From assembly GCA_963726575.1 (NCBI GenBank), contig CAVSCR010000005.1, positions 682,001 through 746,000 on the forward strand: a stretch of 64,000 nt of DNA, written 5' to 3'. Positions 57,816 to 64,000 of the stretch are shown here, in pieces; position 1 is the first letter of the stretch, and every line of letters starts with the position of its first letter. This DNA is from CAVSCR01 sp963726575. Lineage in GTDB: Bacteria; Actinomycetota; Actinomycetes; JAHEKZ01. The notes beneath the pieces were generated by a model. It saw only the letters and a program-made list of their open reading frames with translations, was not told the DNA's origin and searched no databases. A program made the position numbers and the translations under genes.

Positions 57816-60662
57816 TCACCACTCCACGAGCTTCCACACCTCGGGCCGACGTACCTCGTCGCGGTCCACGTCGGCGAACAACACCGCCGAATCTCGTAGG
57901 TGGACACGTGCTTCCTCATCGCGACCAGCTCGGTGAAGGAGATCCGCAAGGTTGGCGTGCAGAGCCGCCATCCGGTGCCGGTCTCCGTGGCGGGTCCCCA
58001 GCTCCAGCGCCCGGTCCGCTGCGTCGAGTGCGGCGTCGAGCTCGCCGGCATCCGCCTCCAACCGGGCGGTGTTGTTGAGAGCGGCCACGGCCGGAGCAGG
58101 GTCGATGAGCACCTGCGCGTGTTCGAGGCTGGCCGCGAGGTGTCGACGAGCCGCAGCGACGTCGCCGTGTCGGGCATCTAGCACACCGAGCACGTTGTAG
58201 GCCTGCGCCAGCGCGCTCGGCTCCCCAACGGTGGCGGCCAGCTCAGCAGCGGCGGCCGCGCGCCCCCGCGCCACGGTGACGTCCCCGCGGTGCATCGCCA
58301 CCAGCGCGAGGTCGGCCAGCACCTGCGACCGCCTCGGGCTGGCGATCCCGAGATCGGGCACCAGAACGAGGGCGCTCTCCAGGTGAGTCTGGGTGACGTC
58401 CCAGTCCCCCAGGCGGTGGTGCACCTCGGCGAGCTTGTGCTCGACCTCCGCGGCCTGCTCGTCGGAGTCGACCAACGCGGCGGCCTGCTCGTAGCAGTCG
58501 ATCGCGGCTCGGTACTCACCCAGACGCAGTCGGACGTCGCCGAGGGCGACGTGGGTGACCACCGCGTCGTAGCCGAGGGCAAGAGCCACCTCGAGGTGCT
58601 CTGCCGCCGTAGCGTGCGCGTAGAGCGCGCGGGCCTCTTCGGCTGCCGCCCAGTGCCACGATGCGGCCTCCTCGCTCCGGCCGGCCAGGTCGAGCTGGCG
58701 GGCCACCGTCGCCGCCGTCGCGACGCCGGCACCGACCGATGATCCGCGCGGCGGCAATCGCTGCATCAAGACGTCGGCTGTGCGCGAGTGCAGCAACCGA
58801 CGCCGAGCCAGGCTCGTCCGCTCGGTGACGACGTGACGCAACGTGTCGTGAGGAAAGTCGTAGGCCGCGCGCTCGGGTGCCTCGACGAGCAGGCCGCGCG
58901 CCACGGCGTCCTCCAGAGCGCCCACCACCTCGGAGTCGGTGCGACCGCTGACCGAGCGCAACAGATCCGGATCCACCGGCGCCGCGACTGCCGCTACGGC
59001 CGCCAGGATCTGCCCGGTCATCTCGGGCGCGGCATCGATCCTCGCCCGGACCAACCCCTCCACCCGCGGCCGCGTGATCACACCCGGATCTGCGGCAAGT
59101 CCGGCCAGCGCATGTTCGGCGACGAGCATCGGCAGTCCGCCAGTGCGCAGCAGGACGTCGTCGGCGACTGCCTCTGGCGACGCGACCGCGAAGCCCGCCA
59201 GCAGGTCTACGACCTCCTCGCGGCTCAGCCCCGACAGCCAGGTCATGTCGCCGGTGCCCTCGCGCATCGCATCGGCGACTGCGGCCGCAACTGTCGTCGG
59301 GCTCGTCGAGCCGCGCCAGGTGGGCACGAGCAACACGTGGTCCGGCGGTCTGCGGACCAAGAAGGCAACGAGGTCGCGGGACTCCTCGTCGAACCAGTGC
59401 ACGTCGTCGACGACCACCAGGGCGGGGGCCGCAGATCCGCGTGCCAACGCGGCCAGCGCGTTTCGGACAGCGTCGAAGAGGCGGGTTCGCGCGCCAGGGG
59501 TGTCCAGGGGCAGGCTCTCGTGGACGTCTGCGTCCTCGCGAGCCGGAAGCAGCCGTGCCAACGCGCCTCGGTCCGCCTCTGCCAAAGACGGCCCACCTGT
59601 CGGGTCGCTGGGCATTGCTGCCCGGATCAGGTCGGTGGCCGCGGCGAATGCCAGCGCTTGCTCGCCTTCGTGACCACGGATCGTCACGACCGCGACGTGC
59701 TCGCCGCGCAGCTGTTTCGCAAAGGCGTCGAGCAACGTGGACTTGCCACTGCCCACCTCGCCGACGACGGCCAAGGATCGCCCGGCGGTACGCGCGGCAG
59801 TCCACGCGTTGTTCAGGCGCGCCAACTCAGCCGTGCGCCCGACGAACACCCGATCCGGCGAGACCGCTGCGGTGGGCGCGGACGGTGGGGTGGGCTGCGA
59901 GGTCACGTCCGCAACGGCAGGTTCCGGTCGGCGTGCCGGCGGTGCCGCCAGCCGATGTCCTCGCACCGCGTCATACAGCGCTGTCGTCTCCGGCAGCGGC
60001 GCAACTCCGAGCTCCGCCTCCAGAGTGCGGACGCACGTGCGGTACTGCCGCAGCGCGAAGGTGCGCTGACCCGTCCAGTCGTAGAGCTGGATCAACGCCT
60101 GGTGGGCGGGCTCGTGCAAGGGATCGAGCGCCAGTCGACGCTGCGCGAACTCGATCGCGTCGTCGAACTCGTGGCGATCGGTGTGGTGGGCCACGAGCAC
60201 CCCGAGCAATCGGTCCAGTTCGCGACGCAGGCGGTCGCTGGTGGCATCGCGCCAGTCCTCCCACTCCGGACTGTCGCGCAGCGTGAAGCCGGACAGGAAG
60301 TCGCCGCGGTACAAGGCTATGGCCTCACGCGCTGCCCCCGCGTCGCCCCGCTCGGCGCACGCCAGGAAGGCGACGACGTCGCAGTCGACCGCAGCAGGGT
60401 CCAGGGCCACCCCGGACCGATCCGCGAGCAACGCCGGCCCCACGCCCGCCGCCGTGAACAGCGTCCGCCGCAGGGCCGCGCGTGCCCGGGCATTGTCGGA
60501 CTCCGGCCAGAGCAGGCTGGCCAGCTCCTCCCGGCTGTGGCGACGGCCGCTGACCGCCAGCACCGCGACCAGTGCGACCGCCTTGCGGGTGTCGAACCTC
60601 AGCAGATCGCCGTCCAGCCGCAGCGCTGGCGCACCGAGCAATGCGACCTGGAGCTGGGTCAC
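57816..60662 (-). CDS. BTAD-AAA-TPR transcriptional regulator
   Basis: This 948-aa protein has an N-terminal winged-helix DNA-binding domain (LQVALLGAPALRLDGDLLRF, SREELASLLWPESDNARAR), a bacterial transcriptional activator domain (about 95-250), and an AAA ATPase with Walker A VGEVGSGKSTLLDAF and Walker B ALVVVDDVHWFD. A long TPR-like C-terminus follows. This is the SARP/large-ATP-binding type. GTG 60662 with GAGAGG upstream is the likely start. It probably controls the co-transcribed MFS-cNMP gene, and the divergent phosphatase gene is a second possible target. Confidence 0.9.
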   Translation of the reverse strand: MTQLQVALLGAPALRLDGDLLRFDTRKAVALVAVLAVSGRRHSREELASLLWPESDNARARAALRRTLFTAAGVGPALLADRSGVALDPAAVDCDVVAFLACAERGDAGAAREAIALYRGDFLSGFTLRDSPEWEDWRDATSDRLRRELDRLLGVLVAHHTDRHEFDDAIEFAQRRLALDPLHEPAHQALIQLYDWTGQRTFALRQYRTCVRTLEAELGVAPLPETTALYDAVRGHRLAAPPARRPEPAVADVTSQPTPPSAPTAAVSPDRVFVGRTAELARLNNAWTAARTAGRSLAVVGEVGSGKSTLLDAFAKQLRGEHVAVVTIRGHEGEQALAFAAATDLIRAAMPSDPTGGPSLAEADRGALARLLPAREDADVHESLPLDTPGARTRLFDAVRNALAALARGSAAPALVVVDDVHWFDEESRDLVAFLVRRPPDHVLLVPTWRGSTSPTTVAAAVADAMREGTGDMTWLSGLSREEVVDLLAGFAVASPEAVADDVLLRTGGLPMLVAEHALAGLAADPGVITRPRVEGLVRARIDAAPEMTGQILAAVAAVAAPVDPDLLRSVSGRTDSEVVGALEDAVARGLLVEAPERAAYDFPHDTLRHVVTERTSLARRRLLHSRTADVLMQRLPPRGSSVGAGVATAATVARQLDLAGRSEEAASWHWAAAEEARALYAHATAAEHLEVALALGYDAVVTHVALGDVRLRLGEYRAAIDCYEQAAALVDSDEQAAEVEHKLAEVHHRLGDWDVTQTHLESALVLVPDLGIASPRRSQVLADLALVAMHRGDVTVARGRAAAAAELAATVGEPSALAQAYNVLGVLDARHGDVAAARRHLAASLEHAQVLIDPAPAVAALNNTARLEADAGELDAALDAADRALELGTRHGDRHRMAALHANLADLLHRAGRDEEARVHLRDSAVLFADVDRDEVRRPEVWKLVEW

Positions 60663-60776
60663 CAAGGGTCCTCTCGATCTTCGAATTCGCCCGACCGTAA
60701 CGCTGCGAGCGTGAATAGTGTCCGAATCCGCCTCAGAACGGCCACGCCGTAACGGTTCCGGAACGGAGACTCCGAC
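60663..60776. promoter_or_regulatory. Divergent promoter region
   Basis: Between the BTAD regulator and the phosphatase gene. It contains a 10-bp palindrome GTTCCGGAAC (about 60754-60763), similar in style to the candidate operator at 49915. Confidence 0.4.
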
Positions 60777-62567
60777 ATGATCGACCCGAACGAACCGGAG
60801 CGGACGCCCGCTTCGAGCCGATCATCCAGAGGGGCGGGAGGGGCCATGGCCAACCCGGTCGAGGTCGATCACGGCACCACGACGAGCCAGAGCGAGTCCG
60901 ACGACGCGCTCCCGGTTGCCGACCCGGTCACCGACCCGCCGCGCGAGGACGCGTCGACCAACGGGCGCCGGGGAATCACCGGACGCTTGCGGCGCAAGCC
61001 GGCATCGGCCGCCCCTGAGCCATCACCGGAGATCGTCACCGGTCCGGAGCTCGACATCGCGCCGAACGACCCGATCCTGGCGTACTTCCACGAGACGCCC
61101 GGGGTGGTCGACATCCGCACCCTCACCTTGGCCTCGCCGGCGCTGGAGCAGATGCGCGAGGCGGGCGTGGTCCTCGTGGTCCCGCTCGTGACCTCCGGTG
61201 AGCTGGTCGGCCTGCTGCAGCTGGGCCCCCGCCTGTCCGAGCGCGACTACTCCAAGGACGACCGCCAGTTGCTGGAGTCGCTGGCCCGGTATGCCGCGCC
61301 CGCCCTGCGCTTGGGGCAGATGGTCCGCCAGCAGGAGGTGGAGGCGCGATCTCGCGAGCGCTACGAGCAGGAGCTCAAGGTCGCCCAGCTGATCCAGCAG
61401 CAGTTCCTGCCGAAGAGCCTGCCCGACCTGCCCACTTGGCACATCTCGGCGTTCTACCGGCCGGCGAGGACCGTGGGTGGGGACTTCTACGACTTCATCA
61501 ACCTCGCGGACGGCCGCGTGATGGTGGTCACCGGCGACGTCACCGACAAGGGCGTGCCGGCAGCGCTGGTGATGTCCAGCACCCATGCACTGTTGCGAGA
61601 GACTGGCCCACGACTGAAGTCACCCAGTGCCGTGCTGGCTCGCGTCAACGACCTGCTCTGTGCCGACATCCCGGCGCACATGTTCGTCACGTGCCTGGCC
61701 ATGGTGCTCGATCCCCCCACCGGGCGTATCGATTTCGCCAACGCCGGCCACAACCTGCCCTACGTGCGCGGCGTCGACGGTGTGGTGCGAGAGCTGCGCG
61801 CCACCGGGATGCCATTGGGTTTGATGGCCGGGATGACCTACGACGAGAGCAGCGCCGTCATCGCCCCGGGCGAACAGCTGCTGCTCTACAGCGACGGCAT
61901 CACCGAACAGCACAACGCCAGTGGCGAGATGTTCGGCTTCGGACGAACTTCTGAGGTCGTCGCGAGGGCTCGCACAGGGGACGAGCTCACCGACTTCTGC
62001 GTGTCCGAGCTGGCCGCCTTCACCGGGCCGGACGTGGAGCAGGAGGACGACATCACGCTGGTGGCACTGCAGCGCACGCAGGGAGCCGCGCACGGCGTCA
62101 ACGCACCAGGAGTGATCACGGCGTTCAGCCTGCCCAGCGAACCAGGCAACGAGCGCGAGGCACTGGCCCGAGTCGCCGCATCGCTGACCGACGAGCGGCT
62201 GACCCCCGACCAGCTGGAACGGCTCAAGACCGCAGTTGCCGAGGCGACCATGAATGCCATCGAGCACGGCAACCACAACCAGTACGACCTGCCCGTGGAC
62301 ATCGCGGTGATCGACGAGGGGACGCAGATTGCGGTGACAGTCACCGACCGCGGCGGCTCGGCCACCGAGGTCGGGTCGACACACCCAGACCTGGAGCTCA
62401 AGCTGGCCGGTCTGCAGACACCACGGGGGTGGGGGTTGTTCCTGATCAAGAACATGGTCGACGAGGTGGATCAGACCATCGACGCCGATCGACACACATT
62501 GCGACTGGTGATGCGCCTGAGTCCCGACGCCACCACCCAGGAGGAGGGCTCTGATGTCGACGTATGA
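60777..62567 (+). CDS. GAF-SpoIIE phosphatase with HATPase domain
   Basis: This 596-aa protein has a GAF-like region (about 110-195), a coiled stretch, a SpoIIE/PP2C-type phosphatase domain (about 200-430: PARTVGGDFYDFINLADGRV, VTGDVTDKGVPAALVMSSTH, SDGITEQHN) and a C-terminal HATPase (about 450-590: AEATMNAIEHGNHNQ, GWGLFLIKN). It could both dephosphorylate a STAS antagonist and act as an anti-sigma kinase. ATG 60777 is used; ATG 60846 with a strong GGGAGGGG site is an alternative. Overlaps the first STAS gene by 14 bp. Confidence 0.92.
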   Translation: MIDPNEPERTPASSRSSRGAGGAMANPVEVDHGTTTSQSESDDALPVADPVTDPPREDASTNGRRGITGRLRRKPASAAPEPSPEIVTGPELDIAPNDPILAYFHETPGVVDIRTLTLASPALEQMREAGVVLVVPLVTSGELVGLLQLGPRLSERDYSKDDRQLLESLARYAAPALRLGQMVRQQEVEARSRERYEQELKVAQLIQQQFLPKSLPDLPTWHISAFYRPARTVGGDFYDFINLADGRVMVVTGDVTDKGVPAALVMSSTHALLRETGPRLKSPSAVLARVNDLLCADIPAHMFVTCLAMVLDPPTGRIDFANAGHNLPYVRGVDGVVRELRATGMPLGLMAGMTYDESSAVIAPGEQLLLYSDGITEQHNASGEMFGFGRTSEVVARARTGDELTDFCVSELAAFTGPDVEQEDDITLVALQRTQGAAHGVNAPGVITAFSLPSEPGNEREALARVAASLTDERLTPDQLERLKTAVAEATMNAIEHGNHNQYDLPVDIAVIDEGTQIAVTVTDRGGSATEVGSTHPDLELKLAGLQTPRGWGLFLIKNMVDEVDQTIDADRHTLRLVMRLSPDATTQEEGSDVDV

Positions 62568-62904
62568 GGTTGACGTGCGTGGCGAGCCGCCCGTGGCCGT
62601 CATGACGCTGCATGGCCGGATCGACCACGAGGCGATGAACTCGCTCACGAACGCGTACGAATCCGCCGTCGTCGCCGACCCGATGGTGATTCTGCTCGAC
62701 TTCACCGGTGTCGAGTACATCAACTCCACCGGCATCGCCCTGATCGTGGGCCTGCTGGGGAGGGCACGGGCCGAGGGACGTCGGATGTTCGCCTCTGGCC
62801 TCACCGAGCACTACGAGCACATCTTCGCGATCACCCGGCTGTCCGACTTCATCCAGATCTACTCCGACGTCGACGCTGCCGTCGACGGCGCCGCGACTCA
62901 CTGA
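62554..62904 (+). CDS. STAS-domain anti-sigma factor antagonist 1
   Basis: This 116-aa protein has the STAS pattern VAVMTLHGRIDHEAMNSLTN and LLDFTGVEYINSTGIALIVG, with a probable phosphorylatable Ser58 in INSTG. It would bind an anti-sigma kinase and release a sigma factor when dephosphorylated. It overlaps the phosphatase gene end; a GAGGAGGG ribosome-binding site lies within that gene. Confidence 0.92.
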   Translation: MSTYEVDVRGEPPVAVMTLHGRIDHEAMNSLTNAYESAVVADPMVILLDFTGVEYINSTGIALIVGLLGRARAEGRRMFASGLTEHYEHIFAITRLSDFIQIYSDVDAAVDGAATH

Positions 62905-62923
62905 AGGTACGAGGGAGAGTCTC

Positions 62924-63274
62924 ATGAGTGACCCAGTCCTCAGCATGGACGTCAGGCACCCCAGCGACGGCGTGGCCATCATCGACATCGAAGGCGAGGT
63001 GACGGCCGCCTGCGAGCCGACGCTGATGAAGGCCTACGAAGAGGCCAGCGCACCGAACACCAAGCTCTTGGTGCTCAACTTCGACGGCCTCGACTACATG
63101 AACAGTGGCGGCATCGGGATGCTCGTGACGCTGCTCGTCCGCGCGAACCGGCAGCACCAGAAGCTGGCGGCGTACGGCCTGACCGACCACTACCGACAGA
63201 TCTTCGAGCTCACCCGGCTCGACGAAGCGATCTCCATCCACGCCGACGAGGCCAGCGCGCTAGCGCCGGCCTGA
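62924..63274 (+). CDS. STAS-domain anti-sigma factor antagonist 2
   Basis: This 116-aa STAS protein reads VAIIDIEGEVTAACEPTLMK and LVLNFDGLDYMNSGGIGMLV, with probable phosphosite Ser61 in MNSGG. It is a paralogue of the neighbouring antagonist and starts 19 bp after it, behind GAGGGAG. Two antagonists and one phosphatase suggest a branched partner-switching module. Confidence 0.92.
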   Translation: MSDPVLSMDVRHPSDGVAIIDIEGEVTAACEPTLMKAYEEASAPNTKLLVLNFDGLDYMNSGGIGMLVTLLVRANRQHQKLAAYGLTDHYRQIFELTRLDEAISIHADEASALAPA

Positions 63275-63286
63275 GACGAGACGGCT

Positions 63287-64000
63287 ATGACCAAGCAACC
63301 AGACGAGACCCCACGCAACGCACAGGCCTGGGCGGCCAAGGTCGACCGCCTCGAGGTGCAACCAGATCAAGCAGAAGCCGGCTACAACATCCAGGGACGT
63401 CGGATCACGGGTCCGCAGCAGGGCTTCGGCAAGCTCTGGCAGCGCACGTACACCACCAACCTCGGCGACCTCGTCGAGCCGCGTGCCGTCGTGGCCGACT
63501 GGAAGCTGAACTTCGGCAGCTACTGGCCAGACGGCGCCACGTTCCACAGCTCCATCACGGGCGTGACCCCCGGCGACGTGTCCCCCATCGGCATCTCGAC
63601 GGGGCCAGGCATGAAGCTGTCCACCGGCATCCTGGTGCTGTACGCAGACGACGACGAGTTCACCTTCATGACGCCCGAGGGCCACATGTTCGCCGGGATG
63701 ATCACGTTCGGAGCCGAGGACGTCGCCGGCACCACCGAGGTGGGGATCAAGATCCTGATCCGCACCAACGACCCGTTGTACGAGCTGGGGTGGCCGGTGA
63801 TGCGCCGCAAGGAGGACCAGTTCTGGATGGCCACCTTGAGCAACCTGGCTGCTCACCACGGCGTGCCTGATGCGAAGGTGACGGAGTCGACGGTCTGCGT
63901 TGACCGGAAGCGGCTGTGGTCGAACTGGCGCAATGTGCGCCACAACGCCGGGATCCGTTCTGGGGTCCACACCGCGACCACACCGTTCCGGGCCATGCGT
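63287..64000 (+). CDS. Conserved actinobacterial protein, truncated by the window end
   Basis: An open frame from ATG 63287 runs past the window edge (238 codons seen). Segments are GYNIQGRRITGPQQGFGKLW, DWKLNFGSYWPDG, GMKLSTGILVLYADDDEFTF then MTPEGHMFAGM, and CVDRKRLWSNWRNVRHNAGI. Similar proteins are, to my knowledge, widespread in actinobacteria and uncharacterised. It follows the second STAS gene by 12 bp and is probably in the same operon. No start alternative was needed. Confidence 0.8.
   Translation, partial: MTKQPDETPRNAQAWAAKVDRLEVQPDQAEAGYNIQGRRITGPQQGFGKLWQRTYTTNLGDLVEPRAVVADWKLNFGSYWPDGATFHSSITGVTPGDVSPIGISTGPGMKLSTGILVLYADDDEFTFMTPEGHMFAGMITFGAEDVAGTTEVGIKILIRTNDPLYELGWPVMRRKEDQFWMATLSNLAAHHGVPDAKVTESTVCVDRKRLWSNWRNVRHNAGIRSGVHTATTPFRAMR

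Noticed and set aside
58788..60752. 654-codon open frame on the plus strand
   Set aside because: Antisense shadow of the BTAD/AAA regulator.

Overview
The window is 64 kb of high-GC DNA that reads as an actinobacterial chromosome. Supporting signs are a glnE/glnA2 pair in the mycobacterium-like arrangement, F420 enzymes (NADPH-F420 reductase and a PPOX-type protein), otsA/otsB, frequent GTG and TTG starts, many 4-bp gene overlaps, a BTAD/AAA regulator, SpoIIE/STAS partner-switching genes and a lysine-rich histone-like protein. I cannot name the genus. No rRNA, tRNA, CRISPR, transposase or integrase was seen.

Left part (1 to about 18.3 kb): this is accessory DNA. Short genes, mostly small lipoproteins, small membrane proteins, a GNAT acetyltransferase, a P-loop kinase and a DUF7660 protein, sit one by one between copies of a short same-strand intergenic repeat. 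I count about 19 copies, 14 of them clear. The core is CGCMCRKANGTGCCGWTC followed by [CT]RGGGCTG, and many copies end with a GGCANNNT element that pairs imperfectly with the core. Copies lie 0 to 49 bp after the stop codons of plus-strand genes, all in one direction, and the repeat is absent from the other 45 kb. The layout resembles an integron-style gene-cassette array, but the repeat lacks the classical attC core and no recombinase is in view. Several units are broken by frameshifts or an in-frame stop. A repeat-free island (about 9.0 to 13.7 kb) carries a saccharopine-dehydrogenase-like enzyme and two overlapping alanine-dehydrogenase-like paralogues.

Middle part (15 to 33.6 kb): a DUF2156/MprF-like membrane enzyme; an operon of an ECF-type sigma factor, a single-TM protein and a secreted PD40 beta-propeller protein; secreted proteins; and small enzymes (MBL-fold lactonase-like, esterase, C45/AAT-like Ntn-hydrolase, PPOX, VOC, SNase).

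Right part (33.6 to 64 kb): conserved chromosomal genes. These are glnE with an MFS gene, glnA2 divergent from nadE, the chain nadE-otsB-GH15-otsA, a TetR/MFS efflux pair, panB, npdG-like, a histone-like gene, map, MarR, an MFS-cNMP fusion with a 948-aa BTAD/AAA/TPR regulator, and a SpoIIE phosphatase with two STAS antagonists. Many genes look leaderless, with a TANNNT or CANNNT hexamer 6 or 7 nt before the start codon. In the left array this hexamer forms the 3' end of the repeat itself.
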